A stretch of 64,000 nucleotides of DNA, from NCBI RefSeq assembly GCF_003268775.1, contig NZ_QLSU01000009.1:186001-250000 (forward strand). The letters run 5' to 3'. Both the position numbers and the translations under genes were made by a program. Under the pieces are notes generated by a model. It did no database searches. It was given only the letters and a program-made list of their open reading frames with translations, and was not told the DNA's origin. Position 1 is the first letter of the stretch. Every line of letters begins with the position of its first letter. Below are positions 7,967-16,982 of this stretch, in pieces. This DNA comes from Paraburkholderia unamae. Its GTDB lineage: Bacteria; Pseudomonadota; Gammaproteobacteria; Burkholderiales; Burkholderiaceae.

Positions 7967-9225
7967 GAAACGAGCTTGAAGCGAATGTAGTAGAAGTTCA
8001 CGCAGGCCGCCGCGAGATAACCCGCCGCGAGGCCGCACAGCGCGCCATACGAGCCGAGCCGCCCGATCGCCACGAGATTCACGGCGAACGCCACGGCGAG
8101 CGCGAGCAGCCACTTGGCGAGCAGCACGAATTTCGCCTGATATTTGAGCACCACGAGGTTGCCGATGGCTTCGATCCCCGCGGGCACGGAAAGCCACACG
8201 GCCCAGCGGAAGATGCCGATCGCGCCTTCATAGTCCGGCCCGAACACGCGGCCGATGATAAAGCCCGCGAGCGCGTCGAGCACCAGCGCGCCGGCCACCA
8301 TCAGCGCGGCCGTCATCGCGAAGAGGCGCACGAGGTTGCGGCGCAGTTGCGCGGCTTGCTGCACGCGGTAGACGAAGGCGGGTGCGATCGTTTGCGAGAG
8401 CATGAGCGCGAGCGTGATCCAGTTCTCGTTGAGCTGCTGCGCGGCCGAGTAGCGGCCGAGATCGGCGAACGAGATCGTGCGTTCCAGCATCAGCCGGTCG
8501 AGCTTGAGGAACAGGTACATGCAGATGAGGCCGAGCCAGAACACCGTGCCTGCGCTCGCGAAATGCCGGAACAGCGTGCGGTCCACATGCCAGCCGAGCT
8601 TGCCGCCGTGGCGGCGCCGGAAATAGAGCACGAGCGCCGCGCCGATCGCCGCCGATTCGAGCGCCCAGAGCCAGCCGAACGTGGCCGGCGCGAACGCCGC
8701 GCGCGCCAGCAGAAAGACGAGCAGCGCCTTGATCACGGCGGTCGTCATGCTCGCGAGCAACTGCGGCTTGCTGTACGTCATGCTTTGCAGCCACGCATTG
8801 ATGACGCCGACGAACGGCTCGCGAAACAGCATCGTCACCGCGAGTCCGGCGAGCATCGCGCCCACCAACGGATCGGTCGCGCCGAGCGCGATGGCGGCCC
8901 AGGTCGCGAGGAGCGCCGCCGCCGACACGCCGATGCGCAGCGCAAACGCGCTGCCGAGCACGGTGCCGAGCTGCGCGGGAGGTTTGTTGACGATCGTCGG
9001 CACGAGAATCTCCGCGCCGCACACCCAGGTGATGGGGGAGAGCACGAGCAGCAGCGTGTTGGCGTACTGCCACTTGCCGAACACGTCGGGGCCGAAATAG
9101 CGCGCGAGCACGCCGCTGATGGCGATGGCGACGGCGATTTGCGTGAGGCGCTCGAGGCCGAGCCACACGATGTTCGCAAACGCGCGGGCGACATCGGGGT
9201 TCGCGAAACGCTTGAGACTCAGCAT
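7963..9225 (-). CDS. polysaccharide flippase (Wzx/MATE-like)
   Basis: A 420-residue polytopic protein with roughly 12 hydrophobic segments and the layout of the oligosaccharide flippase family. It begins with a charged segment (SLKRFANPDVARAFANIVW) leading into the first helix and contains the polar stretch ARYFGPDVFGKWQYANT typical of Wzx proteins. It would flip an undecaprenyl-linked repeat unit across the inner membrane. I chose the ATG at 9225; the upstream in-frame stretch to 9417 is poly-Lys and Phe rich and looks non-coding. It is coupled to the following glycosyltransferase and diverges from the phosphomannomutase gene. Confidence 0.85.
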   Translation of the reverse strand: MLSLKRFANPDVARAFANIVWLGLERLTQIAVAIAISGVLARYFGPDVFGKWQYANTLLLVLSPITWVCGAEILVPTIVNKPPAQLGTVLGSAFALRIGVSAAALLATWAAIALGATDPLVGAMLAGLAVTMLFREPFVGVINAWLQSMTYSKPQLLASMTTAVIKALLVFLLARAAFAPATFGWLWALESAAIGAALVLYFRRRHGGKLGWHVDRTLFRHFASAGTVFWLGLICMYLFLKLDRLMLERTISFADLGRYSAAQQLNENWITLALMLSQTIAPAFVYRVQQAAQLRRNLVRLFAMTAALMVAGALVLDALAGFIIGRVFGPDYEGAIGIFRWAVWLSVPAGIEAIGNLVVLKYQAKFVLLAKWLLALAVAFAVNLVAIGRLGSYGALCGLAAGYLAAACVNFYYIRFKLVS

Positions 9226-9506
9226 TGCGCCTCGCCGCTGCGCAAAGGGCTGAAAAAAACGGCAAAAAAATCGCGGGCACGCGTCGTGCTCCTCGCCGTG
9301 ATTCCGAAAGGCGGCTTTTTTGGCGAATTTTTTGGCGATAGAAGGGGACGGCGAAGCATTAAAATGGGTGCATACCACTGCCGAAAAACGGCAATTATAG
9401 TTTGTAACGGATCCCACTTTTCGTAACGGCGAAGGCTTTCAAGTGCCTGTCCGTGTTACGAATAGTCAGAATTCCTCGAATCCCCTTCTGCACGGTGAGC
9501 CTCAAC

Positions 9507-10901
9507 ATGATTTCGAAATCGATTTTCAAGGCATATGACATTCGCGGCGTGATCGACAAGACGCTCGACGTCGACACCGCGCGCGCCATCGGCCGCGCGT
9601 TCGGCAGCGAAGTGCGTGCGCAGGGCGGCGAAGCCGTGGTGATCGCGCGCGACGGCCGGCTCTCGGGTCCCGATCTTTCGCGCGCGCTGGCGGACGGCCT
9701 GTGCGAGGCGGGCGTGGACGTGGTCGACGTCGGCATGGTGCCCACGCCCGTGGGCTACTTCGCCGCGAGCGTGCCGCTCAAGCTCGTGGGCGGCGAGCGC
9801 AACGTGGACTCGTGCATCGTCGTGACGGGCAGCCACAATCCGCCCGACTACAACGGCTTCAAGATGGTCCTGCGCGGCAAGGCGATCTACGGCGAGCAGA
9901 TCCTCGGCCTCTACGACCGCATCGTCGCGGGCCGCTTCGACGCGGGCGAGGGCAGCTATACGAAGTACGACATCGTCGACGCCTATGTCGATCGCATCGT
10001 GAGCGACGTGAAGCTCGCGCGCCCGATGAAGATCGTGGTCGACACCGGCAACGGCGTGGCGGGCGGCCTCGCGCCGCGCCTCTTCAAGGCGCTCGGCTGC
10101 GAGCTGGTCGAACTCTTCACCGAGGTGGACGGCACGTTCCCGAACCACCACCCGGACCCGGCACACCCTGAGAACCTCCAGGACGTGATTCGCGCGCTCA
10201 AGGAAACGGATGCCGAAATCGGCTTCGCGTTCGACGGCGACGGCGACCGTCTCGGCGTCGTCACCAAGGACGGCCAGATCATTTACCCCGATCGCCAGCT
10301 CATGCTGTTCGCCGAGGAAGTGCTCTCGCGCAATCCGGGCAAGCAGATCATCTATGACGTGAAGTGCACGCGCAATCTCGCGAAATGGGTGAAGGAAAAG
10401 GGCGGCGAGCCGCTCATGTGGAAGACGGGCCACTCGCTCGTGAAGGCGAAGCTGCGCGAAACCGGTGCGCCGCTCGCGGGCGAAATGAGCGGCCACGTGT
10501 TCTTCAAGGACCGCTGGTACGGCTTCGACGACGGTCTCTACACGGGCGCGCGCCTGCTGGAAATCCTCTCGCGCGCGGCCGATCCGAGCAAGCTGCTCAA
10601 CGACCTGCCGAACTCGCACGCCACGCCCGAACTGCAACTGAAGCTCGAGGAAGGCGAGAACTTCGAGCTGATCGCCAGGCTGCAAAAGAACGCGAAGTTC
10701 ACGGGCGCCGACGAGGTCAATACGATCGACGGCCTGCGCGTGGAGTACCCGGACGGCTTTGGCCTTGCGCGTTCGTCGAACACCACGCCCGTGGTCGTGA
10801 TGCGTTTCGAGGCCGACAATGACGCGGCGCTCTCGCGCATCCAGGCCGACTTCAAGCGCGTGATCCTCGCCGAAAAGCCGGACGCGAAGCTGCCGTTCTA
10901 A
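9507..10901 (+). CDS. manB: phosphomannomutase/phosphoglucomutase (ManB/AlgC type)
   Basis: A 464-residue alpha-D-phosphohexomutase. The phosphoserine loop VTGSHNPPDYNG has its catalytic Ser at residue 109, the metal loop DGDGDRLG is at 243-250, and the sugar-binding loop GEMSGH at 325-330. It converts mannose-6-P to mannose-1-P, and often glucose-6-P to glucose-1-P, feeding GDP-mannose and LPS core synthesis. I chose the ATG at 9507, which gives the usual N-terminus leading to KAYDIRG; the upstream ATG at 9453 adds an odd leader. Two strong hairpins follow the stop. Confidence 0.92.
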   Translation: MISKSIFKAYDIRGVIDKTLDVDTARAIGRAFGSEVRAQGGEAVVIARDGRLSGPDLSRALADGLCEAGVDVVDVGMVPTPVGYFAASVPLKLVGGERNVDSCIVVTGSHNPPDYNGFKMVLRGKAIYGEQILGLYDRIVAGRFDAGEGSYTKYDIVDAYVDRIVSDVKLARPMKIVVDTGNGVAGGLAPRLFKALGCELVELFTEVDGTFPNHHPDPAHPENLQDVIRALKETDAEIGFAFDGDGDRLGVVTKDGQIIYPDRQLMLFAEEVLSRNPGKQIIYDVKCTRNLAKWVKEKGGEPLMWKTGHSLVKAKLRETGAPLAGEMSGHVFFKDRWYGFDDGLYTGARLLEILSRAADPSKLLNDLPNSHATPELQLKLEEGENFELIARLQKNAKFTGADEVNTIDGLRVEYPDGFGLARSSNTTPVVVMRFEADNDAALSRIQADFKRVILAEKPDAKLPF

Positions 10902-10913
10902 GCCGGCCAACCG

Positions 10914-10953
10914 CGTTCGGGGCGGCTCGATGCCCCGGACGCCGCCCCGAACG
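10914..10953 (+). other. GC-rich perfect hairpin after manB
   Basis: A perfect 13-base inverted repeat starting CGTTCGGGG sits just after the manB stop and ahead of the terminator proper. It lacks a T run. It could protect the manB 3' end or assist termination. Confidence 0.5.
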
Positions 10954-10962
10954 GCACCCCGG

Positions 10963-11006
10963 CGGCGCCGCGCAACCCTCCCGCGCGGCGCCGTTTGTAT
11001 TTTTTT
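10963..11006 (+). terminator. intrinsic terminator of manB
   Basis: The 11-base stem CGGCGCCGCGC pairs with GCGCGGCGCCG at 10983-10993 across a 9-base loop and is followed by TTTGTATTTTTTT. It separates manB from waaC on the same strand. Confidence 0.85.
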
Positions 11007-11096
11007 ACGCGCTTTTTCCCCGCTTTTCTTCGCATTTGCGTTCGGCGCGCTAAAATTGCGGACCTTTTTCATCTGTCCGGCCAAAGAGCCTTGAGC

Positions 11097-12092
11097 GTGC
11101 AAAAGATCCTCATCGTGCGCGTATCGTCGCTTGGCGACGTCGTCCATAACATGCCGGCCATTGCCGATATCCGCCGGCGCTACCCCGACGCGCAGATCGA
11201 CTGGCTCGTCGAAGAGAGCTTCCAGTCGCTCGTCGAACTCGTGAGCGGCGTGCGCCGCGCGATTCCGTTTTCGCTGCGCCGCTGGCGCAAGGGCCTTTTG
11301 TCGAGCGCCAACTGGCGCGAGATCGGGGCGTTCCGGCGCGCGCTCGCGGCCGAGAAATACGACCTCGTGATCGACTGCCAGGGGCTCATCAAGACCGCCT
11401 GGGTCGCGAGCTGGGCGCGCGGCCCGCTCGTGGGCCTCGGCAACCGCACCGACGGCGCGGGCTACGAATGGCCCGTGCGGTTTTTCTATGACCGCTCGAT
11501 CCGTATCGAGCCGCGCACCCACGTGGTCGAGCGCACGCGGCAACTGGTCGCGGGCGCGCTCGATCTCGCGCCGCCGTCGCCTACCGACGAGATCGATTTC
11601 GGCCTCGACACCTATCGCGCCGCGCAGGCGCTGGCGGGCGTCGGGCTGAACCTGCCGGTGCCCTATGTGGTGTTCGTGCACGCCACTTCGCGCGCCGACA
11701 AGCAGTGGCCCGACCAGAACTGGATCGAGCTTGGCCAGGCGCTCGTGCGGCGCGGCGCCTCGCTCGTGCTGCCGTGGGGCAGCGAGGCCGAGCGGGCGAC
11801 GAGCGAGCGCCTCGCGCGCGAGTTCGGCGAGGCGGCGATCGTGCCGCCCAGGCTCTCGCTGCCCGCCGTGGTCGGCCTGATCGACGGCGCGGCGGCCACG
11901 GTGGGCGTGGACACCGGCCTCGTGCACATCGCGGCGGCGCTGAAGCGCCCGACCGTCGAGTTGTACAATTTCGCGACTGCGTGGCGTACCGGCGGCTACT
12001 GGTCGCCGCACGTCGTCAATCTCGGCACGGCCGGGCAGCCGCCCACGCTCGCCCAGGTGAAGGGCACGCTGGCGGGCTTCGGATTGCTGTAG
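11097..12092 (+). CDS. waaC: LPS heptosyltransferase I
   Basis: A family 9 glycosyltransferase that adds the first L-glycero-D-manno-heptose to Kdo2-lipid A. The N-terminus KILIVRVSSLGDVVHNMPA is the hallmark of WaaC, and HATSRADKQWP and GVDTGLVHIAAAL in the C-terminal half form the ADP-heptose site. I placed the start at the GTG at 11097, giving 331 residues; a TTG at 11091 is an equally short alternative. It opens an inner-core set with the Kdo hydroxylase and waaA on the same strand. Confidence 0.95.
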   Translation: MQKILIVRVSSLGDVVHNMPAIADIRRRYPDAQIDWLVEESFQSLVELVSGVRRAIPFSLRRWRKGLLSSANWREIGAFRRALAAEKYDLVIDCQGLIKTAWVASWARGPLVGLGNRTDGAGYEWPVRFFYDRSIRIEPRTHVVERTRQLVAGALDLAPPSPTDEIDFGLDTYRAAQALAGVGLNLPVPYVVFVHATSRADKQWPDQNWIELGQALVRRGASLVLPWGSEAERATSERLAREFGEAAIVPPRLSLPAVVGLIDGAAATVGVDTGLVHIAAALKRPTVELYNFATAWRTGGYWSPHVVNLGTAGQPPTLAQVKGTLAGFGLL

Positions 12093-12356
12093 CGGCTGTC
12101 GCGGCGCGGCGCCGCACGAAGGGCGCGGGCGTCCCGCTGGCTGCGGCCGGTCAAGGCGCACCTCGGGGGCTGCGGGTATAAGAGTCGGCGCGCATGAGCA
12201 CACCCAGGCGCCAGGGCCTGGCCGGCAAGGGCCGTGACGGCGCATCGGCAGCGGCGTGCCAGGGGCACAGCCCACGCCGCGAGCGCACCGCACGCGCACC
12301 GTACCCGTACCGTACAAACCGGCAGGCAATCAGATCCATCGCTTCCAGGGGCGACC

Positions 12357-13241
12357 ATGAACGAATCCCAGATCATCGAAATCCAATCCGCCGACTGGCA
12401 CGGCCAGCAACTCTCGCAGCCGCGCGAGACGCTGCTCGACGCCGTCGAGCAGGGCAAGGTGCTGTACTTTCCGAACCTGGCCTTTGCGATCGAGGGCGGC
12501 GAGCGCGCGTTGCTCGACCCCGCCATCGCCGACCCCAAGCGCAAGAACATCAGCCTCGACCCGAACGGCGGCGCGCTGCACGGCGTGCTCGGCGACACCG
12601 TCACGCAGTCGGCCGTGCGCGCGCTGATCGCGCGTTACCAGACCTGTGCGCGCACGCTCGTCGACGGCCTCTTTCCCGAGTACATCGGCAAACTGCGCGT
12701 GGCGCCCACGAGCCTGCGCCTGCACCAGGTGGAAACGCGCGAGACCTCGTGGCGCAAGGACGATTCGCGCCTGCACGTCGATGCGTTTCCGTCGCGCCCG
12801 AACTATGGCGAGCGCATCCTGCGCGTTTTCACCAACGTCAACCCCAACGGCGTGCCGCGCGTGTGGCGCGTGGGCGAGCCGTTCGAGGACATGGCGAAGC
12901 GCTTCCTGCCCAACATCAAGCCGCAGTTTCCCGGCTCGGCCTGGTTGCAGAATCTGCTGCACATCACGAAGTCGCCGCGCAGCGAATACGACCATCTGAT
13001 GCTCAACCTGCACGACGGCATGAAGGCCGACCTCGGCTATCAGAAGTCGAGCCCGCAGGAGACCATCGGCTTTCCGCCGGGCTGCGTGTGGGTGTGCTTC
13101 TCCGATCACACGTCCCATGCCGTGATGTCGGGGCAGTTCATGATGGAGCAGACCTTCTTCCTGCCGGTGAAGGACATGGTGCATCCCGAATGGGCGCCGC
13201 TCGGCATTCTCGAACGCCTCAAAGGCAAGGAACTGGTTTGA
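12357..13241 (+). CDS. kdoO: Kdo hydroxylase (Fe(II)/2-oxoglutarate dioxygenase)
   Basis: A 294-residue protein of the Kdo 3-hydroxylase family described in Burkholderia ambifaria and Yersinia pestis, which turns the outer Kdo of LPS into Ko. The iron-binding HxD motif is H140 and D142 in SRLHVDAF, and the distal His lies in SDHTSHAV at about 251-254. An AGGGG ribosome site precedes the ATG at 12357, which fixes this start over the upstream ATG at 12234. Its place between waaC and waaA fits a role in the Kdo region of the inner core. Confidence 0.9.
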   Translation: MNESQIIEIQSADWHGQQLSQPRETLLDAVEQGKVLYFPNLAFAIEGGERALLDPAIADPKRKNISLDPNGGALHGVLGDTVTQSAVRALIARYQTCARTLVDGLFPEYIGKLRVAPTSLRLHQVETRETSWRKDDSRLHVDAFPSRPNYGERILRVFTNVNPNGVPRVWRVGEPFEDMAKRFLPNIKPQFPGSAWLQNLLHITKSPRSEYDHLMLNLHDGMKADLGYQKSSPQETIGFPPGCVWVCFSDHTSHAVMSGQFMMEQTFFLPVKDMVHPEWAPLGILERLKGKELV

Positions 13242-13329
13242 CTCCCCACCCGAGCGTGAGCCTGTCCGTGTACGCCCGCCGCCGCGCGGCTGTGGCCTTT
13301 CGCGCTGCCTCGGCCGCCGCGGAGGCCCG

Positions 13330-14676
13330 ATGCTAAGAGCGATTTATCGCGCGGCCTGGTGGCTGATCGCACCGCTCGCGGTGCTGCGGCTTTTCATCCG
13401 CTCGCGCCGCGAGCGCGGCTATCGCGAGCATATCGGCGAGCGCTTCGGGTATTCGGCGGGGCGATTGCCCGAGGACGACAGCCCGCTCATCTGGGTGCAC
13501 GCCGTTTCCGTGGGCGAAACGCGCGCGGCGCAGCCGCTCGTGGACGCGCTGCTGGCGGCGCGCCCGGACGCGCGCATCCTGCTCACGCACATGACGCCGG
13601 GCGGCCGCGCCGCCGGCGAGCAACTGTTCGGCGATCGTGTGCTGCGCTGCTACGTGCCGTATGACATGCCGCATGCGGTGCGGCGCTTTCTGCGCGCGTG
13701 GCGTCCCTCGCTCGGCCTCGTCATGGAGACCGAGGTGTGGCCCACGCTGATCGACGAATGCAAGCGCGCCGACGTGCCGCTCGTGCTCACGAACGCGCGC
13801 ATGTCGGCGCGCTCGTTCAAGCGCGCGGCGAAGTTTGGCGCGGGCGCGCGCGAGGTGTTCGGCGGCTTCACGCGCGTGCTCGCGCAGAGCCCCGCCGACG
13901 CCGAACGCCTCAGCACGCTCGGCGCGCGCAACGTGGCCGTGCTCGGCAATCTCAAGTTCGACATGGCGAGCCCGCCCGCGCTGATCGCGCGCGGCCGCGA
14001 CTGGCGCCGCGCGATCGGCACGCGGCCCGTATGGGTCGCGGCGAGCACGCGCGAGGGCGAGGAGGAACTGGTCCTGCAAGCCTTCGCCGCGCTCGTCGAG
14101 TCCAATTCGGCAACCGGCGCGGCACCCGGCGCGGCACCCGGCGCGGCACCCGGCGCGCTGCTGATCCTCGTGCCGCGCCACCCGCAGCGCTTTGACGAAG
14201 TGGCCGCGCTCGTCGAACGCAAGCAATTCAAGCTCGAACGGCGCTCGCGCTGGGCGCCGGCCGCCGCCGCGGCGGCTTCGGCGCACGAGGGCATCCGGGC
14301 GCTGCCGCAGGACGTGAGCGTGCTGCTCGGCGATTCGATGGGCGAGATGGGCGCGTATTACGCGGCCGCCGATCTCGCGTTCATTGGCGGCAGCCTGTTG
14401 CCGCTTGGCGGCCAGAACCTGATCGAAGCGTGCGCCGTGGGCGTGCCGGTGCTGATCGGGCCGCACGTATTCAACTTTACGCAAGCCACCGCCGACGCCA
14501 CGGCGGCCGGCGCGGCGCTTCAGGTGCAAGACCCCGCCGACCTCGCCCGCGCCCTGCGCGAGCTCTTCAACGACAAGTCGCGCCGCGTGGCCATGGGCGC
14601 GGCGGCGGCGGCCTTCGCCTCGCGCCACCGGGGCGCGACCGCGCGCACGGTCGACGTGCTCACCACGCTGCTTTAA
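13330..14676 (+). CDS. waaA: 3-deoxy-D-manno-octulosonic acid (Kdo) transferase
   Basis: Adds Kdo from CMP-Kdo to the lipid IVA precursor at the inner face of the inner membrane. The N-terminus has one hydrophobic anchor, WWLIAPLAVLRLFIRS, then the catalytic HAVSVGETRAAQPL with Glu63. The C-terminal half has VLLGDSMGEMGAYYAAADL and GGSLLPLGGQN, the CMP-Kdo site. At 448 residues it is slightly longer than usual because of a low-complexity insert at about residues 262-276, encoded by a 12-base tandem repeat. An intrinsic terminator follows. Confidence 0.95.
   Translation: MLRAIYRAAWWLIAPLAVLRLFIRSRRERGYREHIGERFGYSAGRLPEDDSPLIWVHAVSVGETRAAQPLVDALLAARPDARILLTHMTPGGRAAGEQLFGDRVLRCYVPYDMPHAVRRFLRAWRPSLGLVMETEVWPTLIDECKRADVPLVLTNARMSARSFKRAAKFGAGAREVFGGFTRVLAQSPADAERLSTLGARNVAVLGNLKFDMASPPALIARGRDWRRAIGTRPVWVAASTREGEEELVLQAFAALVESNSATGAAPGAAPGAAPGALLILVPRHPQRFDEVAALVERKQFKLERRSRWAPAAAAAASAHEGIRALPQDVSVLLGDSMGEMGAYYAAADLAFIGGSLLPLGGQNLIEACAVGVPVLIGPHVFNFTQATADATAAGAALQVQDPADLARALRELFNDKSRRVAMGAAAAAFASRHRGATARTVDVLTTLL
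14114..14157 (+). repeat. 12-bp tandem repeat inside waaA
   Basis: The unit CCGGCGCGGCAC occurs three times in full plus eight bases of a fourth copy. It encodes repeated Gly-Ala-Ala-Pro in the linker between the two halves of WaaA. Unit length is a multiple of three, so copy-number change would keep the frame. Confidence 0.9.
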
Positions 14677-14976
14677 GCCGCGCCCGGCCGCTCCGGCGGC
14701 ATCCAGCCAGTCCCACCATTTCCGCCGCGCGAACCCTCGTTCGCGCGGCTATTTCTCTTGTCGTCTCTTTGCCAGATCGTCTCGCCTGCAAGCGATCCGG
14801 TCGGTTGCGCGCATGCCAAACGTTTGCGAGCGGCCGCTTTCATTACCGCGTATTACGCCGCGCGTGGCCGTCTGTCGTAACGTGGTCCGTCGAACATACT
14901 TCCATTTCCATGCGTTTTAGCTTTCATGAGGCGTAACGATGTCTATCAAAAATTACGTTCCTCACGACGAGCCAAC
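14677..14976. other. 300-base intergenic stretch between waaA and the SMR-like gene
   Basis: It holds the waaA terminator at its left end. The rest, less GC-rich than the flanks, presumably carries the promoter of the next two genes. I recognise no specific site or small gene in it. Confidence 0.5.
14724..14758 (+). terminator. intrinsic terminator of waaA
   Basis: The 10-base stem GCCGCGCGAA pairs with TTCGCGCGGC at 14740-14749 over a six-base loop, followed by the pyrimidine-rich TATTTCTCTT. Confidence 0.75.
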
Positions 14977-15339
14977 ATGTACATCATTTTTGTCCTGCTA
15001 AGTGGTACGTTCAGCGCGGTCGCCAGCATCCTGCTGCGCATCGCCGCGCGCTCGCCAGAGAACTTCAGCCGCCTCACCGTTGCCTTGCTCGATCGTCCGA
15101 TGCAGTTGCGCCTTGGCGCGATCTGCGCCTATGGCTTCGGTTTCGTCTGCTATGCCATATCGCTCAAGAAGATCGAACTCAGCATCGCCTACCCGTTGAT
15201 GGTCGGCATCACGATTCTCGAAATCTTCGTGTACGGCCTTCTGAACAATGAAGTCGCTACTGCCCGCTCGATGACGGGCGCGGCTTTCCTGATCGTCGCC
15301 ATGTTCCTGCTGTACTCACGCGACATGACCCGTGGCTGA
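14977..15339 (+). CDS. SMR/EamA-like small four-helix transporter
   Basis: A 120-residue protein with four hydrophobic helices, starting YIIFVLLSGTFSAVASILL and ending AAFLIVAMFLLYS. It carries the SMR-like stretch KKIELSIAYPLMVGI in helix 3. Proteins of this shape include multidrug pumps (EmrE type) and lipid-carrier sugar flippase subunits (ArnE/ArnF type). The usual SMR Glu in helix 1 is not evident, which argues against a drug pump. The ATG at 14977 starts directly at the first helix; an ATG at 14926 would add 17 polar residues. The next gene codes for a large GT-C-like membrane protein, which favours a role in glycolipid handling (inference). Confidence 0.65.
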   Translation: MYIIFVLLSGTFSAVASILLRIAARSPENFSRLTVALLDRPMQLRLGAICAYGFGFVCYAISLKKIELSIAYPLMVGITILEIFVYGLLNNEVATARSMTGAAFLIVAMFLLYSRDMTRG

Positions 15340-15389
15340 GCTACACGTTCGCTCGACATGAACCGCCGCACCGGAGGCTGATTCCACCG

Positions 15390-16970
15390 ATGAATACCAT
15401 TCTCAATCCGACATTTCGCGCGAGCCGTGCGGCCAGCACAGCCGCACGCGCGAGGCTGATTCTTCTGGTCGTGACGACGCTCTTTGGCGGCGTGTTGTTC
15501 TGGATCGCTCCGCGTCCGCCGATGGGCGATATCGCGCAGCACGTGGCGCAGATCGCGCTGCTGCACGACCTCGTGACGGGCACCTCGCCCTGGTCCGATA
15601 TCGTGTGGATCAACTGGTTCACGCCCTATCTGCTGCCCTATGCGCTGGCGCTGGCGTTGTCGTTCCTGATGCCGGTGGCGGTGGCGATCAAGCTCGTCAT
15701 GACGCTTGCCTACTTCGGTTTCGTGGCGGCGGGGGTGGCGCTACGCAAGACCTTTGAAGCGGACGAGCGACTCGACTGGCTGCTCATGCCCGGCTTTTTC
15801 GGCTTTGCCTGGCAATACGGCTTCTACACGTATATCGTCGCCGTGCCGCTGGGCTTGCTGTTCTTGATCGTCGCGCGCCGCTTTGCCGCTGCGCCCTCGG
15901 TGGCGGGCGCATTCGGCATATTCGCCGCCGGCGTCGGGGTGTTCTTCGCACACGGGCTCGTGTTCCTGTTCGCATGCGCAGTGGGCGCTTCGTTCATTCC
16001 GTGCTTCACGCGCCGGGCCGGCGCGATAGCGAAATCTCTCGTGCCATACGTGCTGCTCGGCTTGCTGATCGTCGGCTACCTGTGGTTCGTCAAGCGCAAT
16101 GCGCTCGTGATTCCGAACGATCCGGGCGGCGCGCAGGCAGCGGTGCTCTGGGACTGGACGGGGCCTTACGGATGGCATCGCGTGTATAACTTCGTGCTCT
16201 ACACGCTCGCCACCGAGATGCGCGACTGGTATTTCCTGCTCGGCGCGGTGTTCTTGCTGGCCGCACCGATGCTCATGGGGGCGAAGCTGAACCTTCACGA
16301 CCGCAGCGCGTGGGTGCCCGCGCTGGCGATTCTCGTCGTCTGGTTCCTCGCGCCGACCGCCGCGCTCGGCATCGACCTGCTCTACCAGCGCTTCGCGATT
16401 TTCCTGCTGCCGGTGTACGTGCTGCTGTTCCGCTCTCCCAACGCAGGCGAGCGCCGATCCATGCGGGCGGCGCGCATCGGCGTGATCGAAGTGCTGCTCG
16501 TGCTGTTCTGCTGGGGCTACTTCGGCACGATCGCCGTGCGCGAGCATCGGTTCGCCGCCGAGAACGAGCCCTTCGAGACGCTGCTCGCGGCAGCGCAGCC
16601 GGGTCAGCGTGCGCTCGGTCTCATCTATTCGCCGCAGAGCGAGATCATCCACAATCCGTGGACGTATCACACCTATGCGCTGTGGTATCAGGCGGAAAAC
16701 CAGGGCTTCGTCGATTTCAACTTCGCGTTTTTCCTGCCGGACGTCGTGCGCTTCAAGCCAGACCAGATTCCGCCGCTGCGGCCCGGTCCCTTGAATTCCG
16801 ATCCCGGTGCGTTCGACTGGCACAAGGTGAACGGACGCCTCTATCGCTACTTCTTCGTGCGCCACACGCAGCCGTTGCCCGCGCATCTGTTCGACAACGA
16901 CGAGTGCGACGTGGTGCTCGTAAAGGCGGTGCAGGACTGGTCGCTGTACGAGCGCCGCGCCTGCCGGTAG
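15390..16970 (+). CDS. GT-C-like polytopic membrane protein, function unknown
   Basis: A 526-residue protein with about ten transmembrane segments, then a soluble C-terminal domain of roughly 130 residues facing outside (PENEPFET-like region onward). After the first helix comes PPMGDIAQHVAQIALLHD, an acidic first-loop motif in the place where GT-C glycosyltransferases carry their catalytic Asp. No close family name can be given from sequence alone. It lies 50 bases after the SMR-like gene and is probably co-transcribed with it. A lipid-carrier-dependent sugar transferase is the best guess; an unrelated membrane protein is possible. Confidence 0.55.
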   Translation: MNTILNPTFRASRAASTAARARLILLVVTTLFGGVLFWIAPRPPMGDIAQHVAQIALLHDLVTGTSPWSDIVWINWFTPYLLPYALALALSFLMPVAVAIKLVMTLAYFGFVAAGVALRKTFEADERLDWLLMPGFFGFAWQYGFYTYIVAVPLGLLFLIVARRFAAAPSVAGAFGIFAAGVGVFFAHGLVFLFACAVGASFIPCFTRRAGAIAKSLVPYVLLGLLIVGYLWFVKRNALVIPNDPGGAQAAVLWDWTGPYGWHRVYNFVLYTLATEMRDWYFLLGAVFLLAAPMLMGAKLNLHDRSAWVPALAILVVWFLAPTAALGIDLLYQRFAIFLLPVYVLLFRSPNAGERRSMRAARIGVIEVLLVLFCWGYFGTIAVREHRFAAENEPFETLLAAAQPGQRALGLIYSPQSEIIHNPWTYHTYALWYQAENQGFVDFNFAFFLPDVVRFKPDQIPPLRPGPLNSDPGAFDWHKVNGRLYRYFFVRHTQPLPAHLFDNDECDVVLVKAVQDWSLYERRACR

Positions 16971-16982
16971 GCGCCCGGCGCG

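Noticed and set aside
9456..12329. A 957-codon open frame on the minus strand
   Set aside because: It runs antisense to manB and waaC, both with clear family motifs. Its translation is rich in Arg, Ala and His with no domain, as expected from GC-rich shadow frames.
14114..14157. CRISPR-like repeat
   Set aside because: The 12-bp units are directly adjacent without spacers and lie in frame within waaA.
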